Source of the DNA: Pseudomonadota bacterium
GTDB taxonomy: Bacteria > Pseudomonadota > Gammaproteobacteria > Halothiobacillales > Halothiobacillaceae
Direction of reading: 5' to 3'
Assembly: GCA_021795795.1 (NCBI GenBank)
Contig: JAJYPA010000006.1
Span: 1-63,406, forward strand
Length of the DNA: 63,406 nt
Positions 1-7,156 of this stretch are shown one piece after another (position 1 is the stretch's first letter; each line of letters begins with the position of its first letter). Made by a program: the position numbers and the translations under genes. The notes under the pieces were generated by a model that had not been told where the DNA came from, made no database searches, and saw nothing but the letters and a program-made list of their open reading frames with translations.

Positions 1-453
1 TGGCTCGCCGGCGGCAAGCAAATCGTCGCGCAGCCCGTGCAAAAGGCCGAGGAGATGTTGCCCGGACTCAAGGAGCGAGTTAAGGCGCTCGTGCCGCCCG
101 AGTTGGGGCAAAAGGTCGAAGAGTGGGTGCCGGGCGCGGCCCTGCCCAAGCAGGACGTGGGCGGTGAGGACATCGCGGGCATCCCGCGTTTTCCAGGCAT
201 GGTGCGAGTCGCCTTCAGTGTCCATGAGCAGAAAAAGAGCGTGACCTATAAGGGCGAGACCGGTTTCGCCAAAGTCATCGCGTTTTACGCCCGCGAGATG
301 GCGACGCTGGGATTCACCAAAGAAGTGACCACCGCCTCCCCCGCCGCAGAAACCCATGTCTACGCCAAGGGAAACCGTCGCTTCGCACTTAAGTTCGTGA
401 AAACGACGCGACTCGGCACGGAGCTGACCGAGGTGGAAGTCCGGGAATTGTAA
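1..453 (+). CDS. C-terminal part of a hypothetical protein
   Basis: The reading frame is open from the first base of the window, so the true start lies outside; at least 150 residues are visible. A GTG at 37 could be an internal start but has no clear ribosome site. The visible part begins with a charged helical stretch (residues 13-45) and then a compact domain containing RFPGMVRVAFSVHEQKKS and an alternating strand/helix pattern. No signal peptide or membrane segment is visible in this part. I do not recognise the family. It precedes a decayed SHOCT gene in a region of small and broken genes, so accessory status is likely. Confidence 0.55.
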   Translation, partial: WLAGGKQIVAQPVQKAEEMLPGLKERVKALVPPELGQKVEEWVPGAALPKQDVGGEDIAGIPRFPGMVRVAFSVHEQKKSVTYKGETGFAKVIAFYAREMATLGFTKEVTTASPAAETHVYAKGNRRFALKFVKTTRLGTELTEVEVREL

Positions 454-490
454 ACTGTCGACAATCTCACGGTCAGTGAAACGGACTTCA

Positions 491-661
491 AATACTGCTG
501 GTGGTGGCGATGGTGAAGTACCTGATGGGTGGTTGCGGCTCAAATGCCCCGGAAGGTGTAAGAAAGCCCGACGCACTGGCCGTCCTGGAGAAAAGGTGGA
601 TCGGGGAGAAATCAGGCGCGAGGAGTACTTGCAGAAACGCGATGACTTGAAGCGAAGTTAG
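491..661 (+). pseudogene. Decayed copy of the SHOCT-domain gene
   Basis: This stretch is a clear nucleotide-level relative of the 3' two thirds of the intact SHOCT gene at 2923-3174, from the membrane segment (VKYLMGG against VKYLMAG) to the stop codon. The first part reads in one frame up to KPDALAVLEKR. A one-base deletion in the ARGEID codons then moves the end, EEYLQKRDDLKR, to another frame. The start codon and the first part of the membrane segment are missing. The bases just after both stop codons also match (GGCGCTC). With the intact copy it forms a pair of direct repeats around the flgB-to-cytochrome segment, which suggests duplication or a recombination scar. Confidence 0.75.
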
Positions 662-720
662 AAGGCGCTCAGGAAACGACAATCGCCGTGTTCTTGGACT
701 TTAACGATCAAAGAGGACTT

Positions 721-1338
721 ATGAGTCAGATAAATGGAATTAGTGGCGTAACCCCTGGCGGCCTTACCGGGACGGACGGAAAAGAATCTGCCGGCCAGGG
801 AACAGCGCAGACGTTCTCCGCTTCTTATAAGCTTGCGTTAGCCAACGCATCGCTTTCCCAAGAGGCGGCCACAGCAGCCAATTCCTCGTCGCCGGCCAAT
901 GGATCTAGGCACATCCCCTTGGCGGGCCAACAGCAGAAAGAGGGTGGCGAAGACATTCATGAGGTTACGCTAGGGCTGCGAGCCTATCGCCAGCAGCTCC
1001 TGGCATCGAATATCGCCAATGCGGATACGCCCGGCTACAAGGCGGTCGATATTGATTTTCAGGAAGCATTGCGTATTGCACGGACGACGATGCAAGGCGG
1101 ATCCGTAAAATTGTCGACGACCGCCGAAGGGCACATATCCGCTCAAGCGCCAACGAAATATTCCAATATCCCTCTGAAATACCCTGTTCCCCAACAGGCC
1201 AGTATCGATGGCAATACCGTTGAAATGGATGTGGAGAGGGCCAAATTCACCGAGAACGCATTGATGTATCAGTTCTCCATAGATCGGGTGGGTGGGCACT
1301 ATAAGGATATGGCGGAGTTGCTGAAGAACCTGACATGA
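721..1338 (+). CDS. FlgB-like flagellar rod protein with an N-terminal extension
   Basis: The last 130 residues match FlgB, the proximal rod protein of the flagellar basal body: LASNIANADTPGYKAVDID (residues about 97-115) is the rod/hook family signature, and the end, VEMDVERAKFTENALMYQF, is typical of FlgB. FlgB is normally about 130-140 residues; this protein has 205 because of a low-complexity Ser/Ala/Gly-rich leader of about 75 residues. ATG at 721 is chosen because AGAGGA lies just upstream; a GTG at 688 would add 11 residues. No flgC or other flagellar gene is nearby, which is unusual since flgB normally heads the flgBCDEFGHIJ operon. It may be a displaced flgB or a protein that has borrowed the rod fold. 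Confidence 0.8.
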   Translation: MSQINGISGVTPGGLTGTDGKESAGQGTAQTFSASYKLALANASLSQEAATAANSSSPANGSRHIPLAGQQQKEGGEDIHEVTLGLRAYRQQLLASNIANADTPGYKAVDIDFQEALRIARTTMQGGSVKLSTTAEGHISAQAPTKYSNIPLKYPVPQQASIDGNTVEMDVERAKFTENALMYQFSIDRVGGHYKDMAELLKNLT

Positions 1339-1481
1339 CTGACGCTATTTCGAAGTTTGTTGAGGTTCCTGCCTTTACCTCGGCTCGTCTGACGATGAAC
1401 GATCAGGAGATCAAGGACGTCATCATCATGCGGTTCCAGTCCTTGTGGCTGCCAGAAGTTCCGCCGTATGGGCAAGGATAG
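1335..1481 (+). CDS. Small hypothetical protein coupled to flgB-like
   Basis: This 48-residue frame starts in an ATGA overlap with the stop codon of the flgB-like gene, an arrangement that favours translational coupling. The product (MTDAISKFVEVPAFTSARL...) has no membrane segment or signal peptide and does not look like FlgC or any other rod protein. It could be the truncated start of a longer gene, because the stop is followed by apparently non-coding sequence. Function unknown. Confidence 0.35.
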   Translation: MTDAISKFVEVPAFTSARLTMNDQEIKDVIIMRFQSLWLPEVPPYGQG

Positions 1482-1564
1482 ACCGTGAATCAAAGAAACT
1501 AAAGTGTCGTCGTTTAGCATAAGCAGCCTTTGTCATCGTTAAATCAATTGCAAAGGAGTAAATC

Positions 1565-1741
1565 ATGGGATTTTTTGAACGGATGCTGGGCAATTTGATG
1601 GGCGGCAGAATCGGAGGCCACCATGGCTGTTATCAAGTAAATCCGCAGGGCACTGGTCCAGGTGGCGGAACGCCGCTACGCGGTGCCGGCGTCTACGACG
1701 CGGCATCGCCTTCTTTGTCGCAATTGAAATTGAGGAGTTAA
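1565..1741 (+). pseudogene. Eroded zinc-ribbon protein, 58-residue frame
   Basis: A strong AAAGGAG precedes the ATG. The first 35 residues (MGFFERMLGNLMGG, then Gly/His/Pro-rich) resemble the start of small zinc-ribbon proteins, MGFFDRLLGG followed by a glycine linker and CxxC...CxxC. Where the ribbon is expected, no CxxC pairs remain. The bases at 1680-1730 look like a mutated and frameshifted ribbon, because shifted frames give fragments such as VPASTT and LLCRN where CPACTT and FCxQC would be expected. The frame still ends in GAGGAG, which supplies the ribosome site of the OsmC gene, so translation of the relic may persist. Family assignment is by resemblance only. Confidence 0.4.
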
Positions 1742-1743
1742 AA

Positions 1744-2277
1744 ATGGCACGTCTAAATAATGTTGATGTACAAAAGGTTCAATCGTTTGAATCTAAAATT
1801 AAAAATGATCCTTCCGCCGCCAAAAAAACACAAGTAATTGAAGGTGAATGGATTATCGAAGAAGGTGATGTTCAGTTCCAATCCATTATCAAATATGAAG
1901 GGGGAGAAACTGTTTTTAAAGTAGACAATCCCACGTTTATGGGCGGCGGAGGCACGCTTCCTGGTCCGATGCATTATTGTCTTTATGGACTCGCATCCTG
2001 CTATACCGGAACATTTGCAACCATGGCTTCTATGCTTGGGATTCAAATAAAAAAACTTACAACACGTGTTGAAGCTGATGTTGATTTTACACGTGTTTTT
2101 GGGTTGGGCGATAATTCTGTTATGGAAGAAGTGCGTGTAACCCTTCATATTGTAAGCGATGCGCCGGAAGAAAAAATTAAAGAAGCGGAAGAACTTGCGC
2201 TACAGAGATGTCCGGTTGTTTTTACTTTGAAAAATCCGGTTAAATTAATTGCTGGTTTAGAAATATCAAAAGGGTAG
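1744..2277 (+). CDS. OsmC/Ohr-family protein
   Basis: OsmC-fold proteins are cytoplasmic dimers, many of which are thiol peroxidases reducing organic hydroperoxides with a pair of cysteines. Two suitably placed cysteines are visible: one in LYGLASCYTGTFATMASMLGI (about residue 84), on the family's central helix, and one in ALQRCPVVFTLKNPV (about residue 157). The length of 177 residues is somewhat longer than the usual 140-150 because of an N-terminal arm. The start follows GAGGAGTTAAAA. The gene is clearly more AT-rich than its neighbours, with many AAA, AAT and ATT codons, which suggests acquisition from another lineage. Its substrate is unknown. Confidence 0.85.
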   Translation: MARLNNVDVQKVQSFESKIKNDPSAAKKTQVIEGEWIIEEGDVQFQSIIKYEGGETVFKVDNPTFMGGGGTLPGPMHYCLYGLASCYTGTFATMASMLGIQIKKLTTRVEADVDFTRVFGLGDNSVMEEVRVTLHIVSDAPEEKIKEAEELALQRCPVVFTLKNPVKLIAGLEISKG

Positions 2278-2360
2278 CGGCTAGTGCGGGTGATGCAGGC
2301 TCTATAGGCATTTTTGCAAGGCAAGTCTTTCTTCTGATCTGTATGGCACGGAGGTGAATC

Positions 2361-2849
2361 ATGGGAAAAAGCAAAACTGTTTCAAACGTGGCTGCCGGCG
2401 CAGCGGTTGCAATCTGTCTGTCCACTGTTCAGTTGGCCCAGGCTGACGGCAATCCCTTCGACATGCAGATTTTGTCGAAGGGAGCAGTTACTGGACAGAA
2501 ACTCGCGCAAGGCATGTGCGGTGGCCGATGGGGTGGCATGATGGAAGGGCGATGCGGTGGCATGACGGAAGGCATGATGATGGGAGGAGCGATGCCGCGC
2601 GGCGTAGATCCGGCGCAATTGCCGGAACCCCAGTCAGCAGGGGCGCGACTGGTCAATCAGTATTGCACGCAGTGCCATGGCCTTCCCACTCCTGCTCTGC
2701 ACAGTGCTCCCGGGTGGTCGCCGGTGGTAGGTCGCATGAATGCGCGCATGCAATGGATGAGCCGCAACAGCAACATGGGGATTAGCGCGCCAACCCAGGT
2801 GGAGCTGCAAACGATTATGGGTTATATGCAGGCGCACGCCGCCAAATAG
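2361..2849 (+). CDS. Periplasmic c-type cytochrome with a Met/Cys/Gly-rich segment
   Basis: An N-terminal export signal (residues 1-29, ending near AQADG) is followed by a low-complexity segment of MxGG and CGG units (residues 50-78) that could bind soft metals such as copper. A monohaem cytochrome c domain follows, with the haem site CTQCH at about residue 102. Methionines near MNARMQWMSRN are candidates for the distal ligand. The start has a good site, GGAGGTGAATCATG. It is probably an electron carrier or a metal-linked redox protein in the periplasm. It lies next to the SHOCT gene and the czc metal-efflux island, which fits a metal-related role; this is inference. Confidence 0.8.
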   Translation: MGKSKTVSNVAAGAAVAICLSTVQLAQADGNPFDMQILSKGAVTGQKLAQGMCGGRWGGMMEGRCGGMTEGMMMGGAMPRGVDPAQLPEPQSAGARLVNQYCTQCHGLPTPALHSAPGWSPVVGRMNARMQWMSRNSNMGISAPTQVELQTIMGYMQAHAAK

Positions 2850-2922
2850 AGAGGCGCTACGCGACGGCGGTTTCGTTGAGGTAGGCGCGTATTTGCTCAA
2901 CATCTAGACTGGGGAGAACGGA

Positions 2923-3174
2923 ATGTGGATGGATTATGAAGGCTACGGCATGGGCTGGCATTGGTTGGGGTGGCTAGGCATGGCATTTTTCTGGCTGATT
3001 CCGATATTGCTGGTGCTGGCAGCGGTGAAGTACCTGATGGCTGGTCGACGCTCGAACGTCCCGGACGGTGAAAAAAAGCCAGACGCGCTCGCAGTCCTGG
3101 AGGAGCGATATGCTCGGGGAGAAATTGATCGCGAAGAGTATTTGCAGAAACGCGACGATCTGAAACGAGGTTAG
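2923..3174 (+). CDS. SHOCT-domain small membrane protein
   Basis: The protein has 83 residues. Residues 1-20 are aromatic and Gly-rich (MWMDYEGYGMGWHWLG) and run into one transmembrane helix (about 20-43). The C-terminal 30 residues form a SHOCT domain: ALAVLEERYARGEIDREEY followed by LQKRDDLKR, a short helical hairpin commonly found at the ends of membrane proteins. GGGGAG lies upstream of the ATG. Such proteins often accompany copper and other metal-resistance genes; their molecular role is not settled. A decayed copy lies at 491-661. Confidence 0.85.
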   Translation: MWMDYEGYGMGWHWLGWLGMAFFWLIPILLVLAAVKYLMAGRRSNVPDGEKKPDALAVLEERYARGEIDREEYLQKRDDLKRG

Positions 3175-3219
3175 GCGCTCTAGTGCCCGTCATGAAAATG
3201 AACTGGAAAATCCCTGCCG

Positions 3220-3566
3220 CTAGCGGTGCAATGGGGGCTGCAGCACAATGATCGACATCCCCGCCAGGGCGATCCCCGCGCCAAGTAAATCCCAGCGCGT
3301 AGGCGTTACGCCTTCTACCTGCCACAGCCAAATTAATGCAACGGCAATATAGACCCCGCCGTAAGCCGCATAAGTGCGGCCAGCGGCGCTGGGGTGCAGC
3401 GTGAGCAGCCAGGCGAACAGTGCCAGGCTCACCGCTGCCGGTAATATCAGCCACACGGGCTTGCCCTGCCCTGCTTGAGCCAAAGCCAGGGCAAGTAGCA
3501 GCCTACAATTTCGGCGACGGCGGTGGCAATGAACAACGCCGTCGTTTTGGCCAACTCTGCAATCAC
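3220..3566 (-). pseudogene. Frameshifted ynfA (UPF0060)
   Basis: Read on the minus strand, the first frame gives [20 protein letters not shown] and [13 protein letters not shown], and the second frame continues [19 protein letters not shown] through [20 protein letters not shown] to the normal end. Together these make a full UPF0060/YnfA protein, a four-helix membrane protein related to small multidrug transporters. A one-base loss (or two-base gain) between KQGR and GKPVW breaks the gene. The GTG start overlaps the stop of cadR (GTGA), so it was the second gene of the cadR unit. An intact relative sits at 10644-10970. A sequencing error cannot be excluded. Confidence 0.75.
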
Positions 3567-4027
3567 TCGTGCACCTTTCGTTTAGACAAGCTGGGGTTGC
3601 CGTCGGACGGGTGGCACGCGCACGCCTCGCCATGGGCAGCCGCAACCAAGTCTTGCAAAATTCCGCAGTCTGCCGCCCGGTGGCCGGCATCACATTGAGT
3701 GCGAAGCCGAGCGAGCTGTTTTTCCAGCGCTCTGAGCGATTTGAGTTTGGCGCGCACGCGAGCAAGATGCTCATCAAGCAAGTGATTCACGTCTAAGCAG
3801 TCGGCGTCGGGCTTCGACGTAAAATCGAGCAGGCGCTTGATATCTCCCAGCCCCATGTCCAGCGTGCGGCAATGCCGGATAAAATTCGCCCGCTCTACCG
3901 CATCCTGGCCATAGGCCCGGTAACCGTTGGCCTGGCGGGCAGGTAGCTGTACCAGTCCGACGCGCTCGTAGTAACGCAGTGTTTCAACTTCGATGCCAGT
4001 AAGCTTAGCCAATTCCCCAATTCGCAT
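3563..4027 (-). CDS. cadR: Cd(II)/Pb(II)-responsive MerR-family regulator CadR
   Basis: This MerR-type activator of 154 residues has the N-terminal winged helix ([20 protein letters not shown]), a long dimer helix (about residues 82-110) and metal-binding cysteines at 77, 112 and 121, close to the CadR pattern of Cys77, Cys112 and Cys119. The C-terminus adds CACH and further His, as in CadR proteins. It lies divergent to the czc operon, and the shared gap holds a promoter with the long spacer typical of MerR control. Metal binding would untwist that promoter and turn on the efflux genes. AGGAA lies upstream of its ATG. Confidence 0.9.
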   Translation of the reverse strand: MRIGELAKLTGIEVETLRYYERVGLVQLPARQANGYRAYGQDAVERANFIRHCRTLDMGLGDIKRLLDFTSKPDADCLDVNHLLDEHLARVRAKLKSLRALEKQLARLRTQCDAGHRAADCGILQDLVAAAHGEACACHPSDGNPSLSKRKVHE

Positions 4028-4063
4028 GAGTTCCTCCGCATATAATTTGATCGTTTTAACCGC

Positions 4064-4094
4064 TTGACTTTGAAGTCACTATAGGGTTTATAAT
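4064..4094 (+). promoter_or_regulatory. MerR-type promoter/operator of the czc operon
   Basis: TTGACT (4064-4069) and TATAAT (4089-4094) are separated by 19 bases instead of the usual 17. This is the hallmark of promoters that a MerR-family protein activates by untwisting the DNA. The spacer holds an imperfect dyad around TGAAGTCACTATAGGG, like CadR/PbrR operators. It faces the czcI-like gene, and cadR reads away on the other side. Confidence 0.8.
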
Positions 4095-4132
4095 GCTTGT
4101 ACCTTACTTAAAGATCAAGTTAAATATCCAAT

Positions 4133-4486
4133 ATGTCTGTTACGTTCCGACGAATTGTTCAGTTCCTGTTGATCACATTAGTGATCAATGGGGGCGGTTG
4201 GACGTTCAATCGGGCAGCCGTGGCCGACGTGTTCCTCATGGAGGCGTCACCAACGGCACTCGCCGATGATGAATCGTCAACTGAACAGCCCAGCGATGGA
4301 AAAACCAGCCCTAACGGTGTTGTGTGTAACCACTGGTGCCACGCTGTAGATCATTTTGTTGGAGTATTTCCGCTGCATCCGATCCTCCAGACGGAAGCCA
4401 CCGGCGATTACTTCGTTTTTTTGCGTAGCATCGTTCCTCAATCTCTTCCCGAAGACCACTACCGGCCACCGCGTCTGTTCTCCTAA
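4133..4486 (+). CDS. CzcI-like small exported protein
   Basis: This 117-residue protein with an N-terminal export signal (hydrophobic residues 8-20, cleavage perhaps near AVADV) is the first gene behind the CadR-type promoter and ahead of czcC. That is the place of czcI in CzcICBA operons, where the product is a periplasmic protein thought to modulate efflux-gene expression. The mature part has a CNHWCHAVDHF cluster of Cys and His that could bind metal, and it ends with RPPRLFS. Sequence similarity to known CzcI is only partial, so the name rests largely on position, size and the Cys/His cluster. Confidence 0.6.
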   Translation: MSVTFRRIVQFLLITLVINGGGWTFNRAAVADVFLMEASPTALADDESSTEQPSDGKTSPNGVVCNHWCHAVDHFVGVFPLHPILQTEATGDYFVFLRSIVPQSLPEDHYRPPRLFS

Positions 4487-4571
4487 TCTGATCCAAATCA
4501 TGTTGTGATTTTGTTTTGAGTGCACGCTCGCCTCAAGCGAGCTGCTGTGCAACGCATCAGAAGGAGTTATC

Positions 4572-5879
4572 GTGCAATTCGTCCCTATTTACCGCAGCTT
4601 GCGCTGCCGGATGCGGCTAATGTGCCGTCTTATCGGCGTGCCATTGTTGCTCGCATCGCTTTATCCACTTTCAGCCCTGTCGGCTCCGCTCACTCTGGAG
4701 CAAGCCTGGCAACAGGCTGAACAGGCCAACCCGGCACTGCGCACTATCCAGGCAAATCTTGCTGCGGCGCAGGGCGAGTTCACCGACGCCCGTGCACTGC
4801 TGTGGAACAACCCACAGCTCTCTACGGAATGGCGCAAACGCACTATTCCTCAAACGGCCGACCCCGCCCGGAGCAACCGCGAGTGGGCGGTCGGGCTGGC
4901 GCAGACTTTCGAAATAGCCGGACAACAGAGGATACGCCGCAGCGCAGCGCAGCAGTCTCTTGCCGCGACGCAAGAGGTGATCGCGGAAACCCGGCGCCAA
5001 CTGCGCGCAGAGGTGGAGCAGCGCTTCGTGCGGGTGCTTAGCCTGCAACTGCGTATTCAAATGGAAGAACGGACGCTCAAGCTCATCCAGGAAGCGGCGA
5101 CAGCGGTCAGAAAGCGCGTCGCGGCTGGCGAAGACAGCCGCCTCGATGGCAATCTCGCCAAGGTGGAAGCGGAGCGCGCACAAAACCAGGTGTCCCTGTT
5201 GCGGGAACAACTGGTACAGGCACGAGCCGAGTTGGCCGCCTTGTTGCAACTGCCGGCCGATAACCTGCCCGAAGTCGGCGGATATCTCGATCCCCTGTCA
5301 GTTTCGTACACGCTGGATAGCCTGCTTGCTTCGGCCGCCAACCGCCCGCTGCTACGCGCTTTCGACCATCGGGAAAAAGCCGCCCGGAGCCGGCTCGATC
5401 TGGAGCGCGCGGCAGTCTACCCCGATGTGACGCTGGGCCTGAGTTCGGCGCGCGAAGGCCCGGCTGATTCCCGGGACAGAATCACGACTTTGAGCATCTC
5501 CCTGCCGCTGCCGCTGTTTCGCCGTAACGCCACCGGAATCGGGCGCGCGACGACCGAGCTGACCCAGGTGCAGGTGCAGCAACAGGCCGTGCAACGCGAT
5601 GCGCGCGCTCAGGTATTGGCATTGTGGGAGCGCTGGGAGAATCTGAAAACACGCGTCAAACGGCTGAGCGAATCGGTGCTGCCGAGCCTGGAGGAAAACC
5701 AGCATCTGTCCTCTGTTTCCTTTCGCGCAGGTGAGATCGGACTGCTGCAGTTGCTGTTGGTCAACCGCCAGGTACTGGACGGGCACCGCGATCTGCTTGA
5801 TGCGCGTACCGATTTACGCTTGACCCAGGTGAAGCTGGAAGCGGCAGCAGGCTGGCAGTCCACGCCCGACCAACGATGA
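4572..5879 (+). CDS. czcC: CzcC-like outer-membrane efflux channel
   Basis: TolC-family channel subunit of a tripartite metal-efflux pump, placed in the outer membrane. The 435 residues start with a signal peptide (to about residue 38, ALSAPLTLEQA) and contain two outer-membrane-efflux repeats, with the typical LTLEQAWQQAEQANPALR opening and WNNPQLSTEWR. The GTG start at 4572 is supported by AAGGAG five bases upstream; no ATG before residue 14 would work as well. Its stop overlaps the start of czcB (ATGA), so the two are translationally coupled. Metal specificity cannot be read from this subunit. Confidence 0.9.
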   Translation: MQFVPIYRSLRCRMRLMCRLIGVPLLLASLYPLSALSAPLTLEQAWQQAEQANPALRTIQANLAAAQGEFTDARALLWNNPQLSTEWRKRTIPQTADPARSNREWAVGLAQTFEIAGQQRIRRSAAQQSLAATQEVIAETRRQLRAEVEQRFVRVLSLQLRIQMEERTLKLIQEAATAVRKRVAAGEDSRLDGNLAKVEAERAQNQVSLLREQLVQARAELAALLQLPADNLPEVGGYLDPLSVSYTLDSLLASAANRPLLRAFDHREKAARSRLDLERAAVYPDVTLGLSSAREGPADSRDRITTLSISLPLPLFRRNATGIGRATTELTQVQVQQQAVQRDARAQVLALWERWENLKTRVKRLSESVLPSLEENQHLSSVSFRAGEIGLLQLLLVNRQVLDGHRDLLDARTDLRLTQVKLEAAAGWQSTPDQR

Positions 5880-7147
5880 ACAATTCACCTAAGAATTCAG
5901 GAACTCATGACATGAAAAACTCACACAGCCAACAAAAACGCGGCCTGAAACAACTGACCGCGCTGCTCCTGGCCGGCAGCTTGTCTGCCATCGTTCTCGC
6001 AGGGTGCGGCGATAAACAGGCGACGGAGAAAGACGTAAAGCAATCCGATAAATCGGAACCCGCAAGCAAAGGGGTGGCAACACCTCTTCAGGAAAAGCCG
6101 GAAAAGCAAGGTGCAAAGAAGTTGCTCGCCTTGACTGCTGAAGAGGTCCAACAATCAGACATCAAGGTACAGAAACTGGACCTCCAGGAAAAATTCGACC
6201 AGGTCGTGGTCACGGCGACCATTCAGGCCAACCAGGATAAATTGGCACACGTAGCCCCGCGCGTGCCGGGGCGTATCGTCAAGGTGAATGCCAGCCTTGG
6301 CGACCGGGTGAAACCGGGGCAGGCACTGGCCTTTCTCGACAGTATCGAACTGGGTGAAGCGCGCTCCAGCTATCTGCAAGCAGCGAGCGAGTCAGCGGTG
6401 GCGCAGGCCAACTTTGAGCGTGCCCAGCGACTGAATGCCGACAACATCATCCCCGAGAAGGACTACCTGCGCGCCCGTGCCGAGCACGAAAAAGCCCGGG
6501 CCGCTCTGCGCGCCGCCGGTGACAAGTTACGCATGATGGGCGTCGCCCCGGAGAAATTGTCCGGCTCGGTGTTTCCGCTGACCGCGCCGTTTGCCGGCAC
6601 GGTCATCGAGAAAAAGGCGGTACTGGGGGAGCTTGCCCAGCCGGACCAATCTCTGTTTACCGTGGCCGATCTGTCCATCCTGTGGATCGAAAGCGATCTG
6701 TTCGAGAAAGACCTAGGCAAGGTCAAGACCGGCGCCCAGGCCGCCGTCACCGTGTCCGCCTATCCGGGCGAAGTGTTCAAGGGGCGGCTCACCTACATTA
6801 GCAGCACGATGGACAGGGAAACCCGTACGGCCAAGGCACGGGTGGAAGTGCCGAATCCCGACGGCCGGTTGAAACCGGAAATGTTCGCGACTGTAGCGAT
6901 CGGTACCGGGGGGAGCGCCAAGGCGCTGCTTGTGCCCGAAGACGCCGTGTTGCTGTTGCAGGGGCAACCGACGGTATTTATCGCCGAAAGAGGCGGGTTT
7001 GAGCCGCGCGCCGTGGAAGTGGGTGAACGTGCCCAGGGATACATCGTGCTTAAATCCGGCGCGGCGGCGGGCGAGAGCGTGGTGGTGAGCGGCGCCTACG
7101 CGCTGAAAGCACGACTGCTTAAATCCCAAATCGGCGATGCGGACTAG
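5876..7147 (+). CDS. czcB: CzcB-like periplasmic adaptor of a metal-efflux pump
   Basis: Membrane-fusion protein that links the inner-membrane RND pump to the CzcC channel. It carries a lipobox, VLAGC, near residue 44, so it is probably lipid-anchored. Then follow a barrel-sandwich/lipoyl half (VAPRVPGRIVKVNASLGDRV), a coiled-coil hairpin (about residues 160-215, rich in Ala, Arg and Glu), the second lipoyl half (APFAGTVIEKKAVLGE) and beta-barrel domains. The start at 5876 overlaps the czcC stop. A second ATG at 5912 behind AGGAACT would place the lipobox nearer the usual distance and may be the true start. Confidence 0.9.
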   Translation: MNNSPKNSGTHDMKNSHSQQKRGLKQLTALLLAGSLSAIVLAGCGDKQATEKDVKQSDKSEPASKGVATPLQEKPEKQGAKKLLALTAEEVQQSDIKVQKLDLQEKFDQVVVTATIQANQDKLAHVAPRVPGRIVKVNASLGDRVKPGQALAFLDSIELGEARSSYLQAASESAVAQANFERAQRLNADNIIPEKDYLRARAEHEKARAALRAAGDKLRMMGVAPEKLSGSVFPLTAPFAGTVIEKKAVLGELAQPDQSLFTVADLSILWIESDLFEKDLGKVKTGAQAAVTVSAYPGEVFKGRLTYISSTMDRETRTAKARVEVPNPDGRLKPEMFATVAIGTGGSAKALLVPEDAVLLLQGQPTVFIAERGGFEPRAVEVGERAQGYIVLKSGAAAGESVVVSGAYALKARLLKSQIGDAD

Positions 7148-7156
7148 GAGACGACC

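Noticed and set aside
1335..1481. flgC fragment after flgB-like
   Set aside because: The 48 residues share no FlgC motif such as the rod N-terminal ANANTPGY segment.
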